A stretch of 16,260 nucleotides of DNA from an uncultured Methylocystaceae bacterium (GCA_945956975.1 CAMFKC010000008.1:1-16260); one strand, 5' to 3'. Counted from the first letter of the stretch, positions 9,496 through 15,703 are shown. A program made the numbers and translations. The notes: generated by a model not told the origin, from the sequence alone.

Positions 9496-9661
9496 CTCAC
9501 CCTGAGGAGGCGCACGGATATCCGGCTCGCCCGGTATCCGCTTGGAAAGTCCAAGTCGGGCACGCCCGACTTGGATGCGCCGTCTCGAAGGGTGGCCGAA
9601 GCGAGACTGCTGGTCCTGCCATCCTTCGAGACGCGGCCTTCGGCCGCTCCTCAGGATGAGG
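9496..9661. repeat. Composite palindromic intergenic repeat (copy 1)
   Basis: A 166-bp element with nested inverted repeats. Outer arms: CCTCACCCTGAGGAG (9496-9510) and CTCCTCAGGATGAGG (9647-9661), with one wobble mismatch. Inner arms: CGTCTCGAAGGGTGG (9581-9595) and CCATCCTTCGAGACG (9619-9633). The right side carries a small CGGCC/GGCCG hairpin (9634-9646). The left side carries a larger side arm closed by GGCGCA/TGCGCC, with two hairpins inside: 9515-9540 (CGGATA-T-CCGG) and 9550-9575 (TCCAAGTCGGGC with loop AC). The arrangement resembles the long palindromic repeats common between genes in Hyphomicrobiales. A related copy lies at 12618-12727. It sits after the YgiQ-family gene and may act in transcript termination or mRNA protection. 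Confidence 0.85.
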
Positions 9662-9725
9662 CTTGTTGAAGAGGCGGCCCTTGACGCCGCGTACCCCCCG
9701 AGCCCAAATACACCCTGCCAAGGAG

Positions 9726-9824
9726 ATCCCCGCCAGGGGGCTGAGAGGCTGGCAGCGCGAGAGCACAAGCTCGAGCGGCCCGGCGATCCTTAGAACCTGA
9801 TCCAGTTCGCACTGGCGGAGGGAT
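9726..9824 (+). promoter_or_regulatory. TPP (thiamin pyrophosphate) riboswitch
   Basis: The THI-box aptamer is recognised by CTGAGA at 9741-9746, preceded by a G-run, and by GAACCTGATC at 9793-9802, followed by the P5 hairpin CCAGT-TCGC-ACTGG (9802-9815). ATCCC (9726-9730) pairs with GGGAT (9820-9824) to close P1. The variable P3 arm, between CTGAGAGG and CTTAGAACC, is somewhat extended. The aptamer lies 116 bases upstream of thiO in the sense direction. When thiamin pyrophosphate binds, such elements shut off the downstream thiamin genes, in Gram-negative bacteria usually at translation initiation. Confidence 0.97.
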
Positions 9825-9828
9825 GGCT

Positions 9829-9845
9829 GCAGGCGTAAGGCCTGC
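9829..9845 (+). promoter_or_regulatory. Hairpin just after the riboswitch, candidate expression-platform element
   Basis: GCAGGC (9829-9834) pairs with GCCTGC (9840-9845) across a GTAAG loop and is followed by TTTCC and, further on, TCTTTTCC. The T-run is too broken for a confident intrinsic terminator, but it could pause or end transcription in the thiO leader. Confidence 0.4.
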
Positions 9846-9899
9846 TTTCCCATCTTTTCCTTCAGAGCGCGCGACAATCGGGGCGGCAGTCATCTATTG

Positions 9900-9935
9900 C
9901 CCTCCTTGCGGGGAGGGGAGCGGTCTCGTCGAGGG
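9900..9935 (+). promoter_or_regulatory. Candidate anti-Shine-Dalgarno switch in the thiO leader
   Basis: CCCTCC (9900-9905) can pair with GGAGGG (9912-9917), or its first five bases can pair with GAGGG (9931-9935), the ribosome-binding site five bases before the thiO ATG at 9941. The two pairings exclude each other, so this segment could expose or hide the thiO start in response to the riboswitch upstream. This is inferred from base pairing only. Confidence 0.4.
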
Positions 9936-9940
9936 AAAGC

Positions 9941-10927
9941 ATGCACGTCCAGGTCATCGGCGCAGGCATCGCAGGGCTCACCGCAGCCTTCGAACTCGCG
10001 CGCCGCGGCGTCGAGGTCTCGCTCTACGAGCGCAAGCCGGGGCCGGGCCTCGGCTGTTCCTTCTACGCGGGCGGCATGATCGCGCCCTGGTGCGAGCGCG
10101 AGGCGGCGGAACCCATCGTGACGCAGCTCGGTCTCGAGGCGCTGGACTTCTGGACGAAAACATTGCCGGTCGCGACCATCAAGGGCTCGCTCGTCGTCGC
10201 CCCGCCGCGCGACCGCTCCGACGTCGTGAGCTTTTCGAAGCGCACCAGCGAATTCGAGGAATGCGATTCACGCCGCATCGGCGAAATCGAACCCGACCTC
10301 GCCGACCGCTTTCCCTACGGGCTCTACTTCCCGAAGGAGGCCCATCTCGAGCCGCGCGACGCCACGGGGGCGCTGGGCAAGGCGCTTGGCGAGATGCCGA
10401 ATGTGGCGCTGCATTATTCGACCGATGCGTCCGATGCGAAGGGCGCCTTCGACTTCACGATCGACTGCCGCGGCTTCGCGGCCAAGCCGGTGCTGCCGGA
10501 CCTGCGCGGGGTGAAGGGGGAGATGCTGGTGTTGCGAACGAAGGATGTCGTGCTGTCGCGACCCATCCGCATGCTGCATCCGCGCCGTCCGGTCTACATC
10601 GTGCCGCGCACAGACCCGCACGAATACATGATCGGCGCCTCGATGGTGGAGAATGAGGAGCCCGGCCGCATCACCGCGCGCGCGATGATGGAACTGCTCG
10701 GCTCAGCCTACACGGTGCATCCGGGTTTCGCGGAGGCCGAGATCGTCGAGATCGGCGGAGACGTGCGGCCCACTTACCCCGACAACCTCCCGCGCCTGAC
10801 GTTGCGCGAGAAGACGCTCGCCATCAACGGCCTCTATCGCCACGGCTTCCTGCTTTCGCCGGCGCTCGCGTCGCGCGCGGCGGACGTGGTGATGAAGGGC
10901 GCGCATTTCCCGGAGCTGATGCATTGA
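9941..10927 (+). CDS. thiO: FAD-dependent glycine oxidase ThiO
   Basis: A 328-residue FAD-dependent amine oxidase. ThiO oxidises glycine to dehydroglycine (imine), which ThiG uses to build the thiazole ring of thiamin. The dinucleotide-binding fold is at the N-terminus: GAGIAG at 7-12 (G7, G9, G12) and an acidic residue E30 at the end of the second strand to bind the FAD ribose. GCSFYAGGMIAPW follows, and the C-terminal GGDVRPTYPDNLPRL and NGLYRHGFLLSPALA segments are typical of the DAO/ThiO family (flavin and substrate-carboxylate contacts). Length fits ThiO in Rhizobiales (about 320-330). The start has GAGGGA five bases upstream. It is the first gene after the TPP riboswitch, and its TGA stop overlaps the TTG start of thiS, so the two are likely translationally coupled. 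Confidence 0.95.
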   Translation: MHVQVIGAGIAGLTAAFELARRGVEVSLYERKPGPGLGCSFYAGGMIAPWCEREAAEPIVTQLGLEALDFWTKTLPVATIKGSLVVAPPRDRSDVVSFSKRTSEFEECDSRRIGEIEPDLADRFPYGLYFPKEAHLEPRDATGALGKALGEMPNVALHYSTDASDAKGAFDFTIDCRGFAAKPVLPDLRGVKGEMLVLRTKDVVLSRPIRMLHPRRPVYIVPRTDPHEYMIGASMVENEEPGRITARAMMELLGSAYTVHPGFAEAEIVEIGGDVRPTYPDNLPRLTLREKTLAINGLYRHGFLLSPALASRAADVVMKGAHFPELMH

Positions 10928-11121
10928 ACATTCGCGTCAATGGAATCGAATGCGACGTGAAGGCTGTCGATCTCGAAAGCCTGCTCGCCGAACTCGACTA
11001 CGCAGATCAAACCGTCGCGACTGCGCTGAACCGCAATTTCGTGCGCAAGAAGGATCGCGCCGAGACCAAGCTCGCCGAAGGCGACGAGGTCGAGATACTC
11101 ACGCCCCGGCAGGGAGGCTAA
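10924..11121 (+). CDS. thiS: Sulfur-carrier protein ThiS
   Basis: A 65-residue ubiquitin-like sulfur carrier ending in the invariant Gly-Gly tail, which is adenylated and converted to a thiocarboxylate that donates sulfur to the thiazole. The sequence MNIRVNGIECDVKAVDLESLLAEL, then TVATALNRNFV and GDEVEILTPRQGG, follows the ThiS fold from end to end. The start is TTG at 10924, overlapping the thiO stop (TTGA); GGAG lies at 10912-10915, eight bases upstream, and no in-frame ATG occurs nearby. The activating enzyme (ThiF) is not in the window and must be encoded elsewhere. Confidence 0.95.
   Translation: MNIRVNGIECDVKAVDLESLLAELDYADQTVATALNRNFVRKKDRAETKLAEGDEVEILTPRQGG
11111..11117 (+). promoter_or_regulatory. 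Ribosome-binding site of thiG, inside the thiS tail codons
   Basis: AGGGAGG, five bases before the thiG ATG at 11123, lies within the last codons of thiS (Gln-Gly-Gly, CAG GGA GGC TAA). The invariant Gly-Gly tail of ThiS thus also encodes the Shine-Dalgarno sequence for thiG, and the two genes are separated by one base. Confidence 0.8.
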
Positions 11122-11122
11122 A

Positions 11123-11926
11123 ATGAAGGATGTTGCGCGCGCGCCTGATGACGCGCTGGAAGTCTACGGCACGAAGCTCGCTTCGCGTCTCTTCGTCGGC
11201 ACGTCCATGTACGATTCGCCCGCGATCCTCGCCGACGCCGTAAAGGCGTCGGCCTGCGAGGTCGTCACCGTCTCGCTGCGCCGCGAGGCCGGCGGCTCGC
11301 GCGCGGGCTCGTCTTTCTGGGATCTGATCAAGTCGATGAACGTGCGCGTCCTGCCGAACACGGCAGGCTGCAAGACGGTCAAGGAAGCAGTCACGACCGC
11401 GCAGATGGCGCGCGAAGTCTTCGACACCGCATGGATCAAGCTCGAGGTGATCGGCGAGGACGACACGCTGCAACCCGACGTCTTCGGTCTGGTCGAGGCC
11501 GCGCGCATTCTCAGTGAAGACGGCTTCGAGGTCTTTCCCTACACGACGGAAGATCTCGTCGTGGCCGAAAAGCTGCTCGGCGCCGGCTGCAAGGTGCTGA
11601 TGCCCTGGGGCGCGCCGATCGGCTCGGGCCGCGGCCTCAACAACGTCTTCGGCCTCAAGGCCATGCGTGCGCATTTCCCCGGCGTGCCGCTCGTCGTCGA
11701 CGCCGGCATCGGCGCGCCCTCGCACGCGGCGCAGGCGCTGGAGATGGGCTATGATGCGGTGCTGCTGAATACGGCGATTGCCAAAGCTGGCGATGCGGTC
11801 GCCATGGCGCACGCGTTCAAGCTGGCGGTGGCGGCGGGCCGCGAAGCCTATCTGGCGACGCCGATGGAGCCGCGCGACATGGCCGCGCCCTCGACGCCGG
11901 TGTTCGGCGTGGCGTTTCAGCAATGA
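11123..11926 (+). CDS. thiG: Thiazole synthase ThiG
   Basis: A 267-residue (beta/alpha)8 enzyme that condenses 1-deoxy-D-xylulose 5-phosphate, dehydroglycine from ThiO and sulfur from ThiS into the thiazole phosphate. Catalytic Lys K106 lies in WIKLEVIGEDDTLQPD, where it forms the imine with the sugar phosphate. Other family segments are VTVSLRRE near residue 50, LPNTAGCKTVKEA, VFPYTTEDL, LMPWGAPIGSGRGL and the phosphate-binding VVDAGIGAPSHAA followed by GYDAVLLNTAIAKA. The length is normal. It starts one base after thiS, with a strong ribosome-binding site inside the thiS tail. A 23-bp inverted repeat separates it from thiE. Confidence 0.97.
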   Translation: MKDVARAPDDALEVYGTKLASRLFVGTSMYDSPAILADAVKASACEVVTVSLRREAGGSRAGSSFWDLIKSMNVRVLPNTAGCKTVKEAVTTAQMAREVFDTAWIKLEVIGEDDTLQPDVFGLVEAARILSEDGFEVFPYTTEDLVVAEKLLGAGCKVLMPWGAPIGSGRGLNNVFGLKAMRAHFPGVPLVVDAGIGAPSHAAQALEMGYDAVLLNTAIAKAGDAVAMAHAFKLAVAAGREAYLATPMEPRDMAAPSTPVFGVAFQQ

Positions 11927-11929
11927 ATC

Positions 11930-11986
11930 GGACCGCGAGCCTTCAGGCTCGCACTTGCTTGAGGCGAGCCTGAAGGCTCGCGGTCC
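11930..11986. repeat. Perfect 23-bp inverted repeat between thiG and thiE
   Basis: Arms at 11930-11952 and 11964-11986 are perfectly complementary across an 11-base loop. Each arm contains its own hairpin (GCGAGCC-TTCA-GGCTCGC on the left, GCGAGCC-TGAA-GGCTCGC on the right), so the RNA can fold as one long stem or two small ones. It starts three bases after the thiG stop and ends 25 bases before thiE. It resembles short palindromic intergenic repeats common in Hyphomicrobiales and may lower or separate thiE expression. Confidence 0.85.
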
Positions 11987-12011
11987 ATGCAAGGCGCATT
12001 GGAAAGACAAC

Positions 12012-12608
12012 ATGACCCTCGATAAATTCTACCCCATCGTCGACTCCGCTGACTGGGTGCACCGCATCGTCGGCGCCGGCGCGAAGCTGATCCAGCTGCG
12101 CGTGAAGGAGGCGAGCGACAACGAGGTCACCGCGCAGATTTCCGCCGCGATGCTCGCCTGCGACGACGCGGGCGCGCAGCTCATCGTCAACGACTACTGG
12201 CAGGCGGCGATCGAGGCCGGCTGCGACTATGTCCACCTCGGCCAAGGCGATCTCGACACGGCCGATGTGAAGACGATCCGGAAAGCCGGCATCCGGCTCG
12301 GCATTTCCACGCACGATCACGCCGAACTCGATCGCGCGCTGACCTACGATCCCGATTATGTCGCGCTCGGCCCGATCTACGAGACACTGCTGAAGGAAAT
12401 GCCGTGGGACCCGCAGGGGCTCGACCGCATCGGCGAATGGAAGAAGCTGATCGGCGACATTCCGCTGGTCGCCATCGGCGGGCTCACGCTGGAGCGCGCG
12501 TTGCTGTGCCTGAAGGCGGGCGCGGATTCGGCCGCCGTCGTCTCCGACATCGTGCGCGCGCAGAACCCGGAAGCGCGCGCGAAGGAGTGGCTCGCCGCCA
12601 CGCGGTGA
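12012..12608 (+). CDS. thiE: Thiamin-phosphate synthase ThiE
   Basis: A 198-residue (beta/alpha)8 enzyme that joins the hydroxymethylpyrimidine diphosphate and thiazole phosphate to give thiamin phosphate. Recognised segments: QLRVKE (28-33), INDYW-like VNDYW (59-63), VHLGQGDL (74-81), GISTHDH (97-103), LGPIYETLLKEM (119-130), AIGGL (154-158) and a late phosphate-binding SAAVVSDI. The GPIYETLLKEMPWDPQGL stretch differs from the enterobacterial GPVFPTxTK pattern but fits the shorter ThiE form of rhizobia. GGAAAG lies five bases before the ATG. It is the last gene of the thi operon and is followed by a palindromic repeat that also ends the convergent GST gene. Confidence 0.95.
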   Translation: MTLDKFYPIVDSADWVHRIVGAGAKLIQLRVKEASDNEVTAQISAAMLACDDAGAQLIVNDYWQAAIEAGCDYVHLGQGDLDTADVKTIRKAGIRLGISTHDHAELDRALTYDPDYVALGPIYETLLKEMPWDPQGLDRIGEWKKLIGDIPLVAIGGLTLERALLCLKAGADSAAVVSDIVRAQNPEARAKEWLAATR

Positions 12609-12617
12609 TCTTCACGA

Positions 12618-12727
12618 CTCTCATGCTGAAGAGCGGTCCAGAGGACCGCGTCTCGAAGCATGGCCGCATCATGCGTGTTTCGGCCGCCCTTCGAGACGCG
12701 AGCTTCGCTCGCTCCTCAGGGCGAGGG
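12618..12727. repeat. Palindromic intergenic repeat (copy 2)
   Basis: This is a diverged, shorter relative of the element at 9496-9661. It has CTCATGCTGAAGAGC (from 12619), a GGTCC-AGA-GGACC side hairpin, GCGTCTCGAAGCATGG, then CGCCCTTCGAGACGCG, a GCGAGC-TTC-GCTCGC side hairpin, and CTCCTCAGGGCGAGG. The same order of outer arm, side hairpin and inner arm is kept, but the side hairpins differ in sequence from copy 1. It fills the gap between convergent thiE and the GST gene and may serve as a two-way transcript end. Confidence 0.8.
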
Positions 12728-12747
12728 TCGTTGGTGAGGCGAACGTT

Positions 12748-13377
12748 TTATTCCGCGTCCCCCTGCTTCTCCGGCGCAGCCTCGGCGAAAGCCGGCAAGG
12801 CATTGCACGCTGCTTCCGCCTGCAGTAGCCGCGGAAAGGCCGAGACGTCCACGCCAAAGCGGCGCGCATTGCCGAGCTGCGGGATGACGCAGATGTCGGC
12901 CAGCGTCGGCTGAGCGCCGAAACAGAACGGTCCCGCCTCGTTCGAAATCAACTTCTCGCAGGCCTCGAGCCCTTCGGCGTTGATGTTCTTCGCCCAGGCC
13001 TGCGCTTCTGCTTCACCGCCAAGCGCACGCACGCGATTGAGTATGCGCAGGTTCTGCAGCGGATGGGTTTCGCAAGCGATGGCAAGCGCAAAGGCGCGCA
13101 CGCGTGCGCGTCGCAGCGGATCGGCCGGCAGGAGCGGTGGATTCGGATAGGTCTCGTCAAGCCATTCGACGATCGCGAGCGACTGCGTTAGCAGCGCGCC
13201 GTCGTCCAGCTCGAGCGTGGGCACCAGTCCTTGCGGGTTCATTGCAAGATAGTCGGGTGCGCGTTGCTCGCCCTTGCGCAAATGACGAAAGGCATGTTCG
13301 ACCTTCACGCCCTTCAGGTTGAGCGCGATGCGCACGCGATACGCCGTCGCCGAGCGGTAATAGCCGTGAAGCCGCAT
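12748..13377 (-). CDS. maiA: Zeta-class glutathione S-transferase, maleylacetoacetate/maleylpyruvate isomerase type
   Basis: A 209-residue protein of the zeta GST class, which uses glutathione to isomerise maleylacetoacetate (tyrosine/homogentisate pathway) or maleylpyruvate (gentisate pathway) to the fumaryl form. The zeta signature region YYRSATAYRVRIALNLKG (6-23) includes S9, which corresponds to the catalytic Ser region. NPQGLVPTL and LLTQSLAIVEWLDE are the glutathione-binding cis-Pro and Gln-Ser motifs. The C-terminal helical domain has FGAQPTLADICVIPQL, the zeta/N-capping segment. Length is normal (about 210). GGAAGGA lies about six bases upstream of the ATG. It is divergent from a fumarylacetoacetate-hydrolase-family gene, which supports the isomerase assignment. 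The sequence does not settle which of the two substrates is used. Confidence 0.88.
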   Translation of the reverse strand: MRLHGYYRSATAYRVRIALNLKGVKVEHAFRHLRKGEQRAPDYLAMNPQGLVPTLELDDGALLTQSLAIVEWLDETYPNPPLLPADPLRRARVRAFALAIACETHPLQNLRILNRVRALGGEAEAQAWAKNINAEGLEACEKLISNEAGPFCFGAQPTLADICVIPQLGNARRFGVDVSAFPRLLQAEAACNALPAFAEAAPEKQGDAE

Positions 13378-13436
13378 GTGATCCTTCCGCGCCCGTCATC
13401 CCGCGCCGCCATGGCCCCGTCAATATGGCCGATTTA

Positions 13437-13464
13437 TTGACAGAGGTCTGATTTTCAGTACTGT
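13437..13464 (+). promoter_or_regulatory. Possible sigma-70 promoter for the FAH-family gene
   Basis: A perfect -35 TTGACA (13437-13442) is followed after 16 bases by TACTGT (13459-13464), which keeps the three most conserved -10 bases. This local region is noticeably AT-richer than its surroundings. It would give a leader of about 115 bases before the ATG at 13588. Alphaproteobacterial promoters vary, so this is tentative. Confidence 0.4.
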
Positions 13465-13587
13465 GCCTAATAATCAAGAATGTCGGGGAGGGAAAGTTCT
13501 GTCGCGCCCGCGAGGCGCTGGAGCTATGCTCGCCTCCATCAAGAGACGCCTGCGCCACGCAGTGCGCGCCAGCGAGGAAGAACAGAG

Positions 13588-14286
13588 ATGGCCTATGTCG
13601 TTCCGCCGCCCGCGGTAGTCGCTATTCCCGTCGCCGGCGGCGACGATTCGTTCCCGGTTCGGCGCATCATCTGCGTGGGCCGCAACTACGAAGCGCATGC
13701 GCGTGAGATGGGCAAGGACCCGACGCGCGAGCCACCCTTCTTCTTCACCAAGCCTGCTGACGCCGTCGTGCCGGACGGATCGGCCGTGCCCTATCCGCCC
13801 GAGACGAAGAATCTCCATTACGAAATCGAGCTTGTCGTCGTGATCGGCAAAGAGGGCTTCGAAATTCCGGAGGACAAGGCTCTCGAGCACGTGTTCGGCT
13901 ACACGGTCGGCATCGACCTCACGCGCCGGGACCTGCAATCCGCGGCCAAGGATCTCGGTCGTCCGTGGGATTGGGGCAAGGCCTTCGACAATTCGGCGCC
14001 GATCTCGCCCATTCAGCCCGTGTCGAAGATCGGCCATCCCGCGAAGGGCAGGATCTGGCTGTCCGTGAATGGCGCGGTCAAGCAGGACGGCGATATCGCC
14101 GATCTCATCTGGAGCGTTCCGGAGGTCATCGCTTTCGCCTCGCGCTCGATCCGCCTGAAGGCAGGCGACGTGATCATGACCGGCACGCCGGCGGGCGTTG
14201 GCGCCATCGTGGAGGGCGACAAGGTCGAAGGCGGCGTCGAGGGCGTTGCGAACATTGCGATCACCATCGCGCGTCCGCAGACGTAG
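13588..14286 (+). CDS. Fumarylacetoacetate hydrolase family protein (fumarylpyruvate hydrolase-like)
   Basis: A 232-residue FAH-fold enzyme, the short form without the extra N-terminal domain of true fumarylacetoacetase (about 420 residues). It probably cleaves a beta-diketone such as fumarylpyruvate, or a related acylpyruvate, in the cytoplasm. Metal ligands are visible as E79 and E81 in HYEIELVV, and D110 in VGIDLTRRDLQ. Other family motifs are CVGRNYEAHAREMG (29-42), PFFFTKPADAVV (50-61), GRPWDWGKAFDNSAPISP and VIMTGTPAGVGA. The ATG at 13588 is chosen because GAGGAAG lies seven bases upstream; upstream in-frame codons encode an Arg-rich stretch unlike the family. The divergent zeta-GST gene favours the gentisate or homogentisate route. 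The ring-cleaving dioxygenase is not in the window. Confidence 0.92.
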   Translation: MAYVVPPPAVVAIPVAGGDDSFPVRRIICVGRNYEAHAREMGKDPTREPPFFFTKPADAVVPDGSAVPYPPETKNLHYEIELVVVIGKEGFEIPEDKALEHVFGYTVGIDLTRRDLQSAAKDLGRPWDWGKAFDNSAPISPIQPVSKIGHPAKGRIWLSVNGAVKQDGDIADLIWSVPEVIAFASRSIRLKAGDVIMTGTPAGVGAIVEGDKVEGGVEGVANIAITIARPQT

Positions 14287-14332
14287 GCGGAAAACGCGCG
14301 CGCCCTCTCGCCGCAAGAGCGAGGGGCCAATC

Positions 14333-14352
14333 CCGGGAGCTTCAATTCCCGG
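14333..14352 (+). promoter_or_regulatory. Small hairpin upstream of the binding-protein gene
   Basis: CCGGGA (14333-14338) pairs with TCCCGG (14347-14352) across eight bases. Just before it, GCCCTCTCGC and GCGAGGGGC (about 14302-14327) form an imperfect stem. No T-run follows, so this is not a clear terminator; it lies between the FAH-family gene and the ABC binding-protein gene. Confidence 0.35.
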
Positions 14353-14380
14353 AGACAACAAGAAATTCTGGGAGGAACTG

Positions 14381-15553
14381 ATGAAGAAGCTTGTCGCGTC
14401 CGCATTCGTCCTGTCGCTCCTGTCGAGCGCCGCCTTCGCCGCCGATCCGGTGAAGATCGGCTTCCTGTCGACCTTCTCCGGCCCCAGCGGTCAACTCGGC
14501 CAGGAACTGCTCGACGGCTTCAATCTCGCGCTCGACGAAAACGGCAAGACGATCGGCGGGCGTCCCGTCGAGGTCATCCAGGGCGACGATCAGGCCAAGC
14601 CAGACGTCGGCCGTCAGGCCGCCGACAAGATGATAGAGCGCGACAAGGTGCAGATCATCACCGGCGTGAATTTTTCCAATGTCATGCTCGCGGTCGCCAA
14701 GCCCGCGCTGGACGCCGGCGCCTTCATCGTGTCGTCCAACGCCGGCCCCTCGCAATATGCCGGCGCGCAGTGCCACCCGCATTTCTTCGCGGCCTCGTTC
14801 CAGAACGACACGGCGTCGGAAGCCATGGGTGTCTACCTGCAGAAGAAGGGCGTGAAGAAAATGTATCTGCTCGCGCCGAATTATCCGGCGGGCAAGGATT
14901 TTCTCGCGGGCTTCAAGCGCTTCTACAAGGGCGAGATCGTCGGCGAGGTCTACACCACCTTCGGCCAGCTCGATTACGCCGCCGAGATCGCGCAGGTGCG
15001 CGCCGCCAATCCCGATGGCGTCTACTTCTTTTATCCCGGCGGCATGGGCATAAATTTCGTCAAGCAATACGATCAGGCCGGCCTGAAGAAATCCGTGCCG
15101 CTCTACGGCCCCTCCTTCTCGCTCGACCAGACCGTGCTGCCGGCGATCGGCGATGCGGCGGTGGGCGCCTTCGCGTCGGCCTTCTGGGCGGAGAGCTTCG
15201 ACAATGCCGCAAGCAAGAAATTCGTCGCGGCCTTCGAGGCGAAATACAAGCGCATTCCTTCGCCCAACGCTGCGGACGCCTACGACACGGCGCGCCTCAT
15301 CGACGCCGCAGCTAAAAGTATCGGCGGCAAGATCGAGGACAAGGCTGCTTTCCGCAAGGCGCTGGAAACTGTGAAGTTCGACAGCGTGCGCGGCAAGTTC
15401 CGCTTCGACACGAACCACTATCCGATCCAGGATTTCTATCTCACCGAGATCGTGAAAGACGGCAAGGGCCGTCCCGTCATGGCCGTGCGCGAACAGATCG
15501 ATGCCGATCATCGCGACGCCTATGTCGGCCAGTGCAAGATGGCTGCGAACTGA
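14381..15553 (+). CDS. Periplasmic ABC-transporter binding protein, branched-chain amino acid (LivK-like) type
   Basis: A 390-residue exported binding protein of the leucine/isoleucine/valine (peripla_BP_6) family. The signal peptide is clear: MKK, a hydrophobic stretch, and SSAAFA before a likely cleavage at residue 20/21. The mature protein opens with ADPVKIGFLSTFSGPSGQLGQELLDGFNLALDE, the family start, and has IITGVNFSNVMLAVAKP, then MYLLAPNYPAGKDF and later NAADAYDTARLIDAA, typical of the two-lobe Venus-flytrap fold. C131 and C385 are the only conserved-looking cysteine pair I noticed. A strong GGAGGA lies four bases before the ATG. A LivH-type permease follows after a 150-bp repeat-bearing gap. 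Members of this family also bind aromatic acids, and the neighbouring FAH and GST genes make that possible, but the ligand is unknown. Confidence 0.93.
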   Translation: MKKLVASAFVLSLLSSAAFAADPVKIGFLSTFSGPSGQLGQELLDGFNLALDENGKTIGGRPVEVIQGDDQAKPDVGRQAADKMIERDKVQIITGVNFSNVMLAVAKPALDAGAFIVSSNAGPSQYAGAQCHPHFFAASFQNDTASEAMGVYLQKKGVKKMYLLAPNYPAGKDFLAGFKRFYKGEIVGEVYTTFGQLDYAAEIAQVRAANPDGVYFFYPGGMGINFVKQYDQAGLKKSVPLYGPSFSLDQTVLPAIGDAAVGAFASAFWAESFDNAASKKFVAAFEAKYKRIPSPNAADAYDTARLIDAAAKSIGGKIEDKAAFRKALETVKFDSVRGKFRFDTNHYPIQDFYLTEIVKDGKGRPVMAVREQIDADHRDAYVGQCKMAAN

Positions 15554-15566
15554 CGAGCCTCATCGC

Positions 15567-15680
15567 CGTCGGTGCGAGGAGCGCAGCGACGAAGCAATCC
15601 AGAGCCGGGTTGTGACCCTGGATTGCTTCGCATTCAGGCGAAGTCGGCAACAGCCGACTTCTGCCGGGCTCGCAATGACG
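15567..15680. repeat. Palindromic intergenic repeat with an inserted AAGTCGGC hairpin
   Basis: Outer arms CGTCGGTGCGAG (15567-15578) and CTCGCAATGACG (15669-15680) are complementary apart from two positions. Inner arms GAAGCAATCCAG (15591-15602) and CTGGATTGCTTC (15618-15629) are perfect. Between inner and outer right arms sits an extra hairpin, GAAGTCGGC-AACA-GCCGACTTC (15640-15661). The frame resembles a common Hyphomicrobiales repeat, in which that right side is normally a short complement of GAGCGCAGCGAC. It lies between the binding-protein and permease genes of one transporter and could tune the permease level by mRNA stability. Confidence 0.82.
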
Positions 15681-15703
15681 GTTAGTTGCAAGGACGCTGT
15701 GGC

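Noticed and set aside
9542..9893. Short reading frames in the gap before thiO
   Set aside because: They are made of palindromic repeat and riboswitch sequence, with no ribosome-binding sites and no family resemblance.
9496..15680. The repeated palindromes as a CRISPR array
   Set aside because: The copies are kilobases apart, differ in sequence, have no regular spacers and no cas genes nearby.
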